Shown: piece after piece, positions 7,585 to 16,881 of the stretch
How the letters are laid out: every line of letters begins with the position of its first letter
Position numbering within the stretch: position 1 is the stretch's first letter
Assembly (NCBI GenBank): GCA_910586775.1
Contig: CAJUJN010000052.1
Coordinates: 1-30,381 of the forward strand
Direction: 5' to 3'
DNA length: 30,381 nt
From: an uncultured Acetatifactor sp.
GTDB lineage: Bacteria > Bacillota > Clostridia > Lachnospirales > Lachnospiraceae
Made by a program: the position numbers and the translations under genes
The notes under the pieces: generated by a model
Told to the model about the DNA's origin: nothing
What the model saw: the letters and a program-made list of their open reading frames with translations, nothing else
Database searches by the model: none

Positions 7585-9162
7585 ATGTACAGGCTTATCA
7601 TCGCGGATGATGAAAAGAGGATTCGGCAGGGGCTTAACAACATTGTGGACTGGGAAAGCCTTGGATTCGAGGTGACGGAACTGTTTTCGGACGGACAGGA
7701 TGTGATTGAGTATCTGGATTATATGATACCGGATGTCATTCTGACAGATATCAAGATGAATCATGTGTCCGGGCTGGATGTGGCAAAATATGTTTTCGAG
7801 CATCATCTTCCCTGTCGTGTAGTGCTTGTCAGCGGTTATCAGGAGTTTGAACTGGCGGTACAGGGATTGAAGTACGGCGCGGAGGACTACCTGCTGAAGC
7901 CTACAGATGTGGACAAGCTGGAGGAAACATTCCGGAAGATTAAAAGGGAACTGGACGAGGCCAGGGAAAAGCTGAGGAAATCCCGGGCGGACAAGGAGCG
8001 GATGGAGGAGGCGATTCCCCTGCTTGAGGAACGCTTTTTCGGCGATCTTGTCATGGGCGTGGTGGAGAGTGAGGGCTACATCCGAAACTGTATGGGTATC
8101 CTGTATCCCAGGATGGATGTGGAGGACAGCAGGTGTTTTGTGGCGGACATTTATATAGAAGATTATGAGAATTTCATGCAGAATGTATGGGAATACAGCT
8201 ACGACCAGTTTGAAGTCAACCTGGGGAATTTTCTGCGCATTTATAAAAAGGGCTACAGCTTCCATATTGTATACAAGGCGGATAATCTGATAGAGATTAT
8301 GGGGATTCAGGTAGAAGAACTGCCGGAGGGGACGGATTGCCGGCAGGTGATGTCGGAGCTGATAGAGGAGATGGAGAAATATTTTCAGTTTCGGGCAGAG
8401 TTTAAAATCAGGTGTGAGTACGGGAGCATTCTGCAGATCGGACAGCTGCAGGAAACTTTCTGGAAAGCGGAGGGGGACGAGCAGGTTCTGAACCAGTATG
8501 TTCAGGAGCAGAAGAAACTGGTGATGTCCAACATCAGTGTGGGAAATATCGTCACAGCCCAGAAGCTGTTTCACAATATTCTGCAGGAACTGGGGAGTCT
8601 TCCGGCGGTGAAGCGCAATAACATAGTGATAGACATTCTGTCCACCATGAATACGGTGATAGGCGAAATCAATGAGCAGATGGCTAAATCGCTGGCTCCG
8701 CACTTTAATTATACGGTGATTTCTTCCGCGGTGAAGACGGAGGAAGTCCGGCAGTATACGGACCGGATATTTGACAGGATTCGCCTGGCAGATGAGAAAA
8801 AGGAGTATTATGATTCCGGCTCCATGGTGGCAAAAGCAAAGAATTATATCAGAGACAATATTTACAAAGATATCTCCCAGGAGGAAACGGCCAACTATCT
8901 CTATATCTGCCCCTCTTACCTGAGCAGGATGTTCAAGAAACAGACAGGGGAGAGCTTTCTGCAGTATGTGACCAGAGTAAAAATGGAAAAAGCCATTGAG
9001 CTTCTGAAGGATCCGAAGTACAAGACCTACCAGGTCAGCGAAATGCTGGGATACAAGACGCCCAGATACTTTGCGAGGCTGTTCCGCAACCATACAGGGA
9101 TGAATCCCAGTGAATATCGCGGGAAAGTGCTTCATTTAGGCGGTGAATTCGATGAAGGTTAA
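7585..9162 (+). CDS. YesN-type response regulator, REC plus AraC HTH
   Basis: This is a 525-residue transcription factor. The N-terminal receiver domain (about 1-120) has the acidic pair D8-D9, phospho-acceptor D55 in ILTDIKM, and the LLKPTD lysine. The middle (about 125-410) is the variable region common in YesN proteins, starting with a charged helix. The C-terminal AraC domain (about 420-520) has both helix-turn-helix units, including ISQEETANYLYICPSYLSRMFK and the QVSEMLGYKTPRYFARLFRNHTGMNPSEYR signature. The start is the ATG at 7585, preceded at five bases by AAAGGTGG; an upstream GTG at 7576 would leave it without a ribosome site. It overlaps the kinase gene by 11 bases, so the two form one unit. 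It probably controls the transporter and enzyme genes downstream; AraC-type domains commonly bind direct repeats. Confidence 0.93.
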   Translation: MYRLIIADDEKRIRQGLNNIVDWESLGFEVTELFSDGQDVIEYLDYMIPDVILTDIKMNHVSGLDVAKYVFEHHLPCRVVLVSGYQEFELAVQGLKYGAEDYLLKPTDVDKLEETFRKIKRELDEAREKLRKSRADKERMEEAIPLLEERFFGDLVMGVVESEGYIRNCMGILYPRMDVEDSRCFVADIYIEDYENFMQNVWEYSYDQFEVNLGNFLRIYKKGYSFHIVYKADNLIEIMGIQVEELPEGTDCRQVMSELIEEMEKYFQFRAEFKIRCEYGSILQIGQLQETFWKAEGDEQVLNQYVQEQKKLVMSNISVGNIVTAQKLFHNILQELGSLPAVKRNNIVIDILSTMNTVIGEINEQMAKSLAPHFNYTVISSAVKTEEVRQYTDRIFDRIRLADEKKEYYDSGSMVAKAKNYIRDNIYKDISQEETANYLYICPSYLSRMFKKQTGESFLQYVTRVKMEKAIELLKDPKYKTYQVSEMLGYKTPRYFARLFRNHTGMNPSEYRGKVLHLGGEFDEG

Positions 9163-10915
9163 GGCGATACTGAGAAGGTATCTGACGGATTACAAATTTA
9201 ACAGCCTCCTTGTCAGGAATATGCTGCTTCTTCTGGCCCTGATACTGATTCCCTTATCAGGGGGAGCGGCTATCAGCTATTATGCATATAAAAGCATGCA
9301 GATGAAGGAGAGGCAGAGCGCCAGCAGAGAAGCAGCAGAAGAAGTTTATTCCGAATTGGAGAGCATTTTCAAAGAAGCCAGGACACAGCTCGTCTACATC
9401 AGCATGAATTCCGATGTGGAGCTGTACATGTATGATGAGGCAATACGGCAGTTCAATTATAAGATAAGAACCATTCAGGAGCTGATTAAGATGCCGGTGC
9501 TTGCCAAGGATTATGTGGACAGTATCTGGGTGTATTCGGCAAAGAGCAACAGAGTGGTCACCCAGGAGGGAGTGGCATTGTATGAGACATTCCAGGGGAG
9601 AGACAGGATAGAAGTTTATCTGAACAGGGAAGAAGCTGTGGAGCTGATGGTCACGGAGTCGGAACAGCCCAATTCTCCCTGGCCTCAGCTGGCTGCTTTC
9701 AGGGAGATAAGATATGGAAAGCAGATGAACGGGGTAAGCATCATGAATATGAATGTGACGGAGCTTCTGAAAGAGCTGGATGTCCCGCAGAATGTGCATC
9801 TGTATTTCACGGACGGAAAGACGGTGCTGTTGGCAGATGAGAAAGAACTGATTGGCAGGCCGGCAGAGGAGATTGCGGAATATGACAGGGTCATACATGA
9901 CGGCACTTACTCGGACGGCCTTCAGTGCATCTCTTCCGTGGTATCCCCCATCAGCTCCCTGGAAGTGATTACCAGGATGGACATGGGCGGCTATAATGAC
10001 CAGCTGGATACGATACGCAGTATCATGTTGAGTCTGTTGGCGGTTATGACGCTGGTCACATTAATACTGGCCGTAGCGGTATCCGTGAGACTGTTCCGTC
10101 CCATTGAAGAGATTATGTCTTCTCTGCAGGAACACCACAATGTGTTGGTGGGAGAGGACGTGCTGTTTCAGAATAAGGATGAGCTGGAATATATTCTGAC
10201 TTCCATCCAGAGAACGGTGAACGCCAGGAAAAATACGGAGGATGCGTTGGCGGAACGTCTCAGGCTTCTGAAAAAAGCGCAGGCAGTGGCGCTGCAGTCC
10301 CAGATTAATCCTCATTTTCTGAATAATACACTGGAAACCATCAACTGGACGGCGATTGAATTGCTGGGCGGGAGAAATGAGATATCCAGGATGGCAGGAG
10401 CGCTGTCCAGAATGCTCAGGATGACATTGGAAAACTCGGACACCGTAGTGCCGGTGAGTACGGAGATTCAGCACTGCATGTATTACCTGGAGATTCAGAA
10501 GACTCGATATGAGGATAAGTTCGAGGTAAGCTGGCAGATACCGGAGGAGATAAAGAGCTGCAGGATTATCCGCATTGTACTCCAGCCGTTGATAGAGAAT
10601 GCCATTTACCATGGAATCAAGCCTATGAGCAATAAGGGGCAGATTACGATCAGAGGGCAGACAAAGGAGGGGCTGCTGCTGATCACCGTGTCTGATAACG
10701 GACTGGGCATGACAGAGCAGGAACTGGAGACACTGCAGCGGAATATGCAGAGTGACATGATTCGGGAAAGCTGTCATATCGGCATGGCAAATGTAAATCA
10801 GAGGCTCAAGCTGTATTATGGGGAGGAGTACGGGCTGACGGTGGACAGCGGCGAAGGAACAGGAACCAGTGTGACTGTATGGATTCCCAGGGTACAGGAG
10901 GAGCGGTGGACGTAG
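9152..10915 (+). CDS. YesM-type sensor histidine kinase
   Basis: This is a 587-residue membrane kinase, the partner of the preceding response regulator. The first membrane helix is at about residues 23-45. It is followed by an extracytoplasmic sensing region of about 240 residues, a second membrane helix at about 285-310 (IMLSLLAVMTLVTLILAV) and a HAMP region. The His_kinase domain has the phospho-accepting H388 in SQINPHFLNNTLE. The ATPase domain has the N-box QPLIENAIYHGI, then VSDNGLGM and a final glycine-rich stretch. The start is the ATG at 9152, with AGGCGGTG six bases upstream; a GTG at 9143 in frame lies inside this ribosome site. In YesM systems the outer domain senses a glycan or its binding protein (family knowledge). 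It is directly followed, after 199 bp, by the giant secreted protein. Confidence 0.93.
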   Translation: MKVKAILRRYLTDYKFNSLLVRNMLLLLALILIPLSGGAAISYYAYKSMQMKERQSASREAAEEVYSELESIFKEARTQLVYISMNSDVELYMYDEAIRQFNYKIRTIQELIKMPVLAKDYVDSIWVYSAKSNRVVTQEGVALYETFQGRDRIEVYLNREEAVELMVTESEQPNSPWPQLAAFREIRYGKQMNGVSIMNMNVTELLKELDVPQNVHLYFTDGKTVLLADEKELIGRPAEEIAEYDRVIHDGTYSDGLQCISSVVSPISSLEVITRMDMGGYNDQLDTIRSIMLSLLAVMTLVTLILAVAVSVRLFRPIEEIMSSLQEHHNVLVGEDVLFQNKDELEYILTSIQRTVNARKNTEDALAERLRLLKKAQAVALQSQINPHFLNNTLETINWTAIELLGGRNEISRMAGALSRMLRMTLENSDTVVPVSTEIQHCMYYLEIQKTRYEDKFEVSWQIPEEIKSCRIIRIVLQPLIENAIYHGIKPMSNKGQITIRGQTKEGLLLITVSDNGLGMTEQELETLQRNMQSDMIRESCHIGMANVNQRLKLYYGEEYGLTVDSGEGTGTSVTVWIPRVQEERWT

Positions 10916-10941
10916 GGATGCCGAAGAGCATGACGGTGGGG

Positions 10942-10978
10942 AACACACATTCTTGTCATAAAGGAGGGGATGTGTGTT
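10942..10978 (+). terminator. Hairpin with 9-bp stem after the kinase gene
   Basis: AACACACAT (10942-10950) pairs perfectly with ATGTGTGTT (10970-10978) across a 19-base loop, followed by two more T. It lies 26 bp after the kinase stop. The loop is long and the T-run short, so termination would be weak. The loop also holds AAGGAGGGG directly before an ATG, which encodes only a five-codon frame. Confidence 0.35.
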
Positions 10979-10999
10979 TTGCTGTAAAAGGAAATTTTT

Positions 11000-11027
11000 T
11001 TGCATATTATTTCTGTTTTGTTACATT
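11000..11027 (+). promoter_or_regulatory. Candidate promoter for the giant beta-helix gene
   Basis: TTGCAT (11000-11005), 16 bases, then TACATT (11022-11027) resembles a sigma-A promoter in the AT-rich gap before the gene at 11115. It matches 4 of 6 bases in the -35 box and 4 of 6 in the -10 box. It is only a candidate. The gap also carries AGGAAAGG six bases before the start codon. Confidence 0.3.
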
Positions 11028-11114
11028 TAAAATACCTCATCTTTTCTTTAAACTGAATGTACGGATCGTTTCTTAAGGAGATGGTCAAAGTTTTTAAGAA
11101 AGGAAAGGTGTAAG

Positions 11115-14100
11115 ATGAGGAAAAAGAAGTATTGGCGTGGCAAGTCTTCCCTGAGCCTGGCGCTTGCAGGGATGTTGGCGGTATTCAGTATCCCGGGCGT
11201 AACGGCACAGGCAGCCGGCGTGCAGCCGATTTCCTACAGCGGCACAGGCGGCATGCAGCTGTATGTGTCGTCGGACGGGAGCGAAGGCGGAGACGGAACA
11301 ATGGGGAATCCCTATCCGTCCCTGGAAGCGGCCAGAGATGCAATCCGGGATATGAAGAAAACCGGGTTGCCGGACGGAGGAGTGACTGTCAATATCAGAG
11401 GCGGGGAGTATGCTCTTCTGGAGGATTCCTTCCGGTTGGAGGCACAGGATTCCGGAACCGCAGGCAGCCCGATTGTGTGGAAGGCATATGAGGGAGAAAC
11501 GGTTCAGTTTGTAGGCAATATCGTCGTGGATGTAGGTAAATTTAAGCAGGTAACGGAGCAGGCGGTTCTGGACAGGCTGCCGGACGAGGCGGAGGACAGG
11601 ATACTGGTGTATGACCTTGCGGCGGAAAACGGGCTGACAAGCTTTTCCGGGATTCCCAAGAACGGCTATGGCTGGCCCTCCGAGGCAAGCGCCATGTCCG
11701 TACTGGTGGACGGGGAGGTGCAGTCTCTGTCCCGTTATCCGAATGACGGATTTCTTACGATTTCAAGTATACAGTCCAGCGGCTTTATCCCCAGGAACCA
11801 TCTTGCAAATCCGGACGGAACCTGCCCCGAGTGTACAAAGGATGCCGGAGGCAGCGGGCGTATTCCCTGTAAATACGGGGAAAGCGAGTTCCTGAGTCAG
11901 CCCGGGGGGGTATTTACCACCAATAATGCAGAGGTAGTTAAAAAGTATTCCCTGTGGCAGCAGGAGTCGGATATATGGACGGCAGGATACTTCTGCTGGG
12001 ACTGGGCGGACGACAGCTGCGCCATCAGCAAAGTGGAGCAGACGGATGTGGGAGTCAGGCTTACCATGGAACATCCCAGCCGTTACGGAGTAGTGGGTAG
12101 CGGAAGACGGTTTTACGCATATAACCTGCTCTGCGAGATTGACCAGCCCGGTGAGTGGTACCTGGACCGGGAGAATGCCGAATTATACCTGTATCCCACA
12201 AAGGATATCACGAACAGCGGAATCGAGCTGTCCATGCAGACCAAACCGCTGGTGACAATGGAAGATACAAGCTATGTCAGCTGGCAGGGAGTGACATTTA
12301 CCAAATCCAACGGCCACGGCATCAGCATGCTTGACTGTGACCATGTGGAAATTGCAGGATGCGATTTCAGCGACCTGGGACAGAGAGCAGTCTGCATCGG
12401 TGACCCCAACGAGCCGGATATCAATACAGGCGCACGGGGAGGCAGCGATAATGTGGTGCGCTCCTGCGATATTACCCGCACAGGCCAGGGCGGAATATTT
12501 GTGGGAGGCGGTAACCGCTACAGCCTTACCGCAGGCAATAACAAAGTGGTAAACTGCGATATCAGCGATTATGCAACAATAAAGAGAACTTATTCTCCCG
12601 CTGTGGAGCTGGTGGGCTGCGGCAACAGCGCAGAGAGAAACGAGATATATGACGCACCCCATCTGGCAATCCAGTTTAAGGGAAACGACATGCGGATATA
12701 CGGCAACGATATCCACGACGTGTGCTATGAAACTGCAGACTGCGGCGCCATTTACAGTGTGCGCAGATGGAGCTGGCAGGGCAATGTGGTGCAGAACAAT
12801 TTTATCCATGACCTGGTAAATACCGGGGGCATCGGTTCCGCAGCAGTCTATGTGGATGACCTGGGAAGCGGCGTTACCATGACGGAGAATCTGCTGGTAA
12901 ACATTCCCGGTTATACGACTCTGTTCGGAGGCGGCAGGGATAATGTGATTACCAATAACATTCAGATCAATAACGGCAACGGCAAGGGCTTTCAGTATGA
13001 CAACAGAGGCCTGGGCTGGGCATGGTATCACGCGGCAGGACCTGACGGAGAATGCTACGGCGAACTGGTGGCGCTGCGGGCAAATGCGGCTTACAATAAA
13101 ACTCTGTGGGACGAAAAGTATCCCGGGCTGGCGGAGATTGACCTGACTACCGTTACTACCAGAACAGATAAGGGTGAGGGATTTCAGAATTATTATTCCG
13201 AGGCTGCAAAGCCTGCCAATGCAGTGATTGAGAATAATATCCTTGTGGGTGTGGCGAATCCTTTCGGAAATGTGAGCAGCGATGTAAAGACAAACGGCAG
13301 TTTTGAAAATAATGAGACATATGCAGCAGGAACCGATATCGGTTTTGCCGGCACGGATGTCTACGACTTTACGGTACTGGAAGACAGCATAATAAAGGAA
13401 ATGCAGGGGGATGCTCATTTTCATGTGGAGGAGATGGGGCTGTACGAGGATACATACCGTACACTGGAGAAGAACGTGCTCGCTGCTCCCGAACTGCTCG
13501 AGCCTCAGGACGGGGAGACGGAAGTGAACGTTACAAACGGCGTACGCTTCAGCTGGAAGGCTGTGGAAGGCGCAGGTACCTATAACCTGGAGATTGCCAG
13601 GGATCGGGAGTTCACCGATACAGCGGTTTCTATGAATGTGGATTCTGCCACGGCATCCGTGATCGGCCTGGAGAAAGAGACTGTATACTACTGGAGGGTC
13701 ACAGCCAGGGAGCGTGCCGTGAACGGCGCGGAAAGTGTCAGCAGTGTGCGAAGCTTTACCACTTCTGCTCTGGATGACTCCAGTTTCTTTGAAGGATTCA
13801 GGGACTTTGACGAATGGGAGCCGTTAGTGGAAAACGGAGTACAGAAAGGAACGCCCGGCAATACCACGGCAAAAAGCCATTCCGGACGTTACAGCTATGA
13901 GCTGAATGAGGGGATGGATGTCATCCAGAAGATATTTGGAACCAGGCACAATGACGTCGCAAGCGTATGGCTTTACGACAATATGAATAAAGGAAACGGC
14001 GCGGCAGCAATCGTGAATGTAACCCGTGGGGAAAACGGCAACAATGCATGGGTCGGAGCAGGTGTGTCCGTGGCAACCAACGGCAATTATAAGGATCATT

Positions 14101-16763
14101 ATGTGGTACGGATTGGCGGAAGCTGGTATGAGACCGATATAGAGAGGACGGAAGGCTGGCATGAGTTGAAGTGGGACTATACCAAAGCCGGAACCTGTAA
14201 GATTTATATCGACGGTACGCAGGTGTATACATTGGAGGATGCTCCGTATTATGACAGGATCATCATGGGGGATTTCTGGAATCACGGAGGGTACCCGGGC
14301 GATATCAGCGGCATGCTGTTTGACGACGTAACGGTAGGCGAACCGGCGGTTACAGAGAATATTCTGGAGATATCCGTACCTGAAGCCGAGATTACATTGA
14401 ATCTGGATGAAACATACAGGCTTGAGCCCGTTGTGGAGACGGACCCGGATGTGGATGCGGAGATTGCGTTCAGTGCTCAGGAGTGGGAAATTGCCAGAGT
14501 GGATGAGGAAGGCATGATTACCCCTGTCCGTCCCGGAAGCACGATTGTGACGATTTCTTCTGTGAAGAATCCTGCAATCAGGACGGAGATAAAGGTAGAG
14601 GTACTGAACCAGATTAATCTGGCGAAGCTTCGGGAACTGTATGACATGTTGCTGAGGTATGCGAAAGCTGATTATACCCCGGAAAGCTGGACTGCCCTTG
14701 CGAATGCATTGGTTCAGGCCTATGAGACTCTGCAGGGTGATGTGATTACGGTGGAGATGAGAGATAAGGCTGTCCAGGCTCTGGAATCCGGCCGTGATGG
14801 ACTGGTGGACGTGCGCGCGAATCTGGTCGGAGATAATTTCGGATTTGAACTGGGCAATACGGAGGGATTCGGATATTATCCGACGAACGGAGACGGACAG
14901 GTCAGTGTGGAAGCCGTAAAGGATGCCGCACATGCCGGAACATACAGCGCTCTGGTGGAGACGCATGTTCAGGTACCTTACGACGAAGCTTCCGGAACGG
15001 GATATCCCATGATGGGCCTGATGTATGTCATCCCGGGCAATGAACTGCAGGCGGGGGCACAGTATGACATTTCCTTCCGGGCAAAGTCCGCGGACGGAAT
15101 CACCCGTGACATGGGAACCAGAGCAGTATTCCGCACGGCCGAAGGAACCAGAGCAGTATTCCGTACGGCAGAAGGAAGCGGTGCTTCCGGATGGACATCT
15201 GTGGGCGAAGAGTGGACTACGATTACGTATCGTACCAACCTAATACCGGAAGGGCTGAGTTCTCTGGATATTATCACGGGAAACAGGAATAATGACGGAC
15301 ATGCCGGAAAGTATTATATTGATGATGTGAAAATCAGCTTAGTGACTCCGGTGGTTGAGGTGGAAGGAATTTCCCTGGATCAGACAGAGCTGATTATGGC
15401 AAAGGACAGCAGTGTGACATTGAACGCAACCGTAGTGCCTGACGGGGTTTCAAACGACACGATTGCATGGTCTGTCTCCGACAGCAGTGTGGCTGTTGTG
15501 GAAAATGGTGTGGTGAGGATTGTCGGTTATGGCAGCGCAGAGATTACGGCAACGACGCTGGACGGCGGATACTGGGCAGTGTGCAGGATTACGGTACCCG
15601 TTCCGGTAAGCGGCGTGCTGGTCGGATGCAGTAATATGTCCGTGACGGAGGGTTCCGTATTTACGTTACAGGCGGCTGTACTTCCGGCGGATGCTTCTAA
15701 TAAAAATGTGTTCTGGGACAGTTCCGACGAGGCAGTTGCAACCGTGGACGAAAACGGAAATGTGACAGCTGTGGGTGCCGGTGAAGCGGTGATTACAGTT
15801 ACTACAGAGGATGGGGGCTTTACCGATACCTGTTCCGTGACAGTAAAAGCGGCAGGAGATGTATCCGGCGGCGACGTGTCCGGAGGAGATATATCCGGCG
15901 GGGATGCCGAGAGTATTGTGCTCGATGTGACAGAAAAGGTATTGAGAAAAGGTGAAAGCTTTGAACTGAAGGCCACGGTTCTTCCGGAGGATGCGGATGC
16001 TTCCGTAACCTGGTTCAGTTCGGATATGAATGTTGCCATGGTGAAGGACGGCACAGTGACGGCAGTGGGTGCCGGTGAAGCCGTTATCGTTGTAACAACG
16101 GTGAAAGGCGGCCTGGTTGCCACATGCAGGGTTACGGTTGAAGGGGAAGAGGTGCCTGTAGAGCCCGAAGAACCAACGGAACCTGAGAAGCCGACAGAAC
16201 CCGGGAAACCGACGGAGCCTGAAAAGCCGACAGAACCCGGGAAACCGACGGAGCCCGAAAAACCGACAGAACCCGAGAAGCCGACAGAACCCGGGAAACC
16301 GACGGAGCCCGAAAAACCGACGGAACCCGAGAAGCCGACGGAACCCGAAAAACCGGCGAAACCGGAAAGTCCTTCAAAACCCTCCGGTTCCGACAATAAG
16401 AAGAATCAGGAACTGGTGGAAGTGCCGTTGGTATATACGGTTGTATACGGTGATACTCTGAGCAGGATTGCTGCAAGGTATGGTCTGACGCTCCGGCAGC
16501 TGCTTCTCATGAACCCCGGTATCACGAATCCGAACAGGATTTATCCCGGCCAGCGAATCGTGGTAGGGACGACGGAGGTGGAGAAGGATGCCGCCGATAA
16601 AGCAGTATCCGAAGCTGCGGGATATTATGTGGTGCAGAAGGGAGACTGTTTGAGCAGGATTGCCTATAAGCTTGGTATCAGGCTGGCTGACCTGCGTGCC
16701 ATGAACCGTAAAATTTTTGCACAGAAATATATATACCCTGGACAGAGGCTCAGAATAAGGTAA
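11115..16763 (+). CDS. Giant secreted LysM-anchored beta-helix protein
   Basis: This 1,882-residue protein starts with a signal peptide (basic MRKKKYWRGK, then a hydrophobic core; cleavage near AQA-AG at 33). Residues about 48-775 form a right-handed parallel beta-helix of the kind seen in polysaccharide lyases and some glycosidases, with DCGAIYSVRRWSWQGN, AVYVDDLGSG and GGGRDNVITNN. Then follow an FN3-like domain (789-882), a LamG/concanavalin-like binding domain (890-1076), a Big2 domain (1086-1166), a FIVAR-like helical part (1166-1236), a CBM4/9-like domain (1236-1410), three Big2 domains (1416-1677), a PTEPEK spacer (1687-1746) and two LysM domains (from about 1774 and 1837) ending in YPGQRL. 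LysM binds peptidoglycan, so the enzyme would be held in the wall. Domain borders and the N-terminal catalytic class are inferred by eye; similarity to GH141-like proteins is possible but unchecked. It starts at the ATG after AGGAAAGG. Confidence 0.88.
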   Translation: MRKKKYWRGKSSLSLALAGMLAVFSIPGVTAQAAGVQPISYSGTGGMQLYVSSDGSEGGDGTMGNPYPSLEAARDAIRDMKKTGLPDGGVTVNIRGGEYALLEDSFRLEAQDSGTAGSPIVWKAYEGETVQFVGNIVVDVGKFKQVTEQAVLDRLPDEAEDRILVYDLAAENGLTSFSGIPKNGYGWPSEASAMSVLVDGEVQSLSRYPNDGFLTISSIQSSGFIPRNHLANPDGTCPECTKDAGGSGRIPCKYGESEFLSQPGGVFTTNNAEVVKKYSLWQQESDIWTAGYFCWDWADDSCAISKVEQTDVGVRLTMEHPSRYGVVGSGRRFYAYNLLCEIDQPGEWYLDRENAELYLYPTKDITNSGIELSMQTKPLVTMEDTSYVSWQGVTFTKSNGHGISMLDCDHVEIAGCDFSDLGQRAVCIGDPNEPDINTGARGGSDNVVRSCDITRTGQGGIFVGGGNRYSLTAGNNKVVNCDISDYATIKRTYSPAVELVGCGNSAERNEIYDAPHLAIQFKGNDMRIYGNDIHDVCYETADCGAIYSVRRWSWQGNVVQNNFIHDLVNTGGIGSAAVYVDDLGSGVTMTENLLVNIPGYTTLFGGGRDNVITNNIQINNGNGKGFQYDNRGLGWAWYHAAGPDGECYGELVALRANAAYNKTLWDEKYPGLAEIDLTTVTTRTDKGEGFQNYYSEAAKPANAVIENNILVGVANPFGNVSSDVKTNGSFENNETYAAGTDIGFAGTDVYDFTVLEDSIIKEMQGDAHFHVEEMGLYEDTYRTLEKNVLAAPELLEPQDGETEVNVTNGVRFSWKAVEGAGTYNLEIARDREFTDTAVSMNVDSATASVIGLEKETVYYWRVTARERAVNGAESVSSVRSFTTSALDDSSFFEGFRDFDEWEPLVENGVQKGTPGNTTAKSHSGRYSYELNEGMDVIQKIFGTRHNDVASVWLYDNMNKGNGAAAIVNVTRGENGNNAWVGAGVSVATNGNYKDHYVVRIGGSWYETDIERTEGWHELKWDYTKAGTCKIYIDGTQVYTLEDAPYYDRIIMGDFWNHGGYPGDISGMLFDDVTVGEPAVTENILEISVPEAEITLNLDETYRLEPVVETDPDVDAEIAFSAQEWEIARVDEEGMITPVRPGSTIVTISSVKNPAIRTEIKVEVLNQINLAKLRELYDMLLRYAKADYTPESWTALANALVQAYETLQGDVITVEMRDKAVQALESGRDGLVDVRANLVGDNFGFELGNTEGFGYYPTNGDGQVSVEAVKDAAHAGTYSALVETHVQVPYDEASGTGYPMMGLMYVIPGNELQAGAQYDISFRAKSADGITRDMGTRAVFRTAEGTRAVFRTAEGSGASGWTSVGEEWTTITYRTNLIPEGLSSLDIITGNRNNDGHAGKYYIDDVKISLVTPVVEVEGISLDQTELIMAKDSSVTLNATVVPDGVSNDTIAWSVSDSSVAVVENGVVRIVGYGSAEITATTLDGGYWAVCRITVPVPVSGVLVGCSNMSVTEGSVFTLQAAVLPADASNKNVFWDSSDEAVATVDENGNVTAVGAGEAVITVTTEDGGFTDTCSVTVKAAGDVSGGDVSGGDISGGDAESIVLDVTEKVLRKGESFELKATVLPEDADASVTWFSSDMNVAMVKDGTVTAVGAGEAVIVVTTVKGGLVATCRVTVEGEEVPVEPEEPTEPEKPTEPGKPTEPEKPTEPGKPTEPEKPTEPEKPTEPGKPTEPEKPTEPEKPTEPEKPAKPESPSKPSGSDNKKNQELVEVPLVYTVVYGDTLSRIAARYGLTLRQLLLMNPGITNPNRIYPGQRIVVGTTEVEKDAADKAVSEAAGYYVVQKGDCLSRIAYKLGIRLADLRAMNRKIFAQKYIYPGQRLRIR
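15114..15173 (+). repeat. 30-bp tandem duplication inside the CBM-like domain
   Basis: Two adjacent 30-bp units (15114-15143 and 15144-15173) differ at only two silent bases and both encode GTRAVFRTAE (residues 1334-1353). This is a recent in-frame duplication inside the carbohydrate-binding-like domain, adding a ten-residue insert. Confidence 0.9.
15859..15903 (+). repeat. SGGD triplet linker
   Basis: Three 15-bp units encode VSGGD, VSGGD and ISGGD, joining two Big2 domains of the giant protein (residues about 1583-1597). The units use different synonymous codons, so the repeat is old or kept by selection on the protein. It probably forms a short flexible, acidic linker. Confidence 0.75.
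16173..16352 (+). repeat. 18-bp x 10 tandem repeat encoding PTEP(E/G)K
   Basis: Ten consecutive 18-bp units encode PTEPEK or PTEPGK (seven and three copies), followed by degenerate PAKPES and PSKPSG. It makes a stiff, proline-rich spacer of about 60 residues between the last Big2 domain and the LysM anchor. Such repeats span the cell wall in Gram-positive surface proteins. The near-identical units could expand or shrink by slippage or recombination in steps of six residues without loss of frame. Confidence 0.92.
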
Positions 16764-16817
16764 TCAGAGTATAGAAACGAAGTCAAAATTGTCCCCCCTT
16801 TTTCCAGTTTTGTGTCA

Positions 16818-16846
16818 TTTTCATTTCAGGCGCAAGCCGGTATACT
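16818..16846 (+). promoter_or_regulatory. Candidate promoter of the ABC transporter operon
   Basis: TTTTCA (16818-16823), 17 bases, then TATACT (16841-16846) matches 4 of 6 and 5 of 6 of the sigma-A boxes. It lies 35 bp before the permease start, in the gap after the giant gene, so the transporter genes may have their own transcript. Confidence 0.4.
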
Positions 16847-16881
16847 ATAACTATCAGCTGAGAGAAAGGAAGGGGACATAT

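Noticed and set aside
7444..9135. 563-aa open frame on the minus strand across the response regulator
   Set aside because: It is fully antisense to a clear REC-AraC gene, has no ribosome site, and its composition (His/Leu/Phe-rich) is typical of a shadow frame.
12183..13424. 413-aa minus-strand open frame inside the giant gene
   Set aside because: Shadow of the beta-helix coding sequence, with no start signals or domain motifs.
16173..16352. CRISPR-like array
   Set aside because: The regular spacing is an in-frame 18-bp protein repeat without unique spacers.
15527..16396. 289-aa minus-strand frame with GFSGSVGF repeats
   Set aside because: It is the reverse read of the PTEPEK repeat and adjacent Big2 coding sequence.
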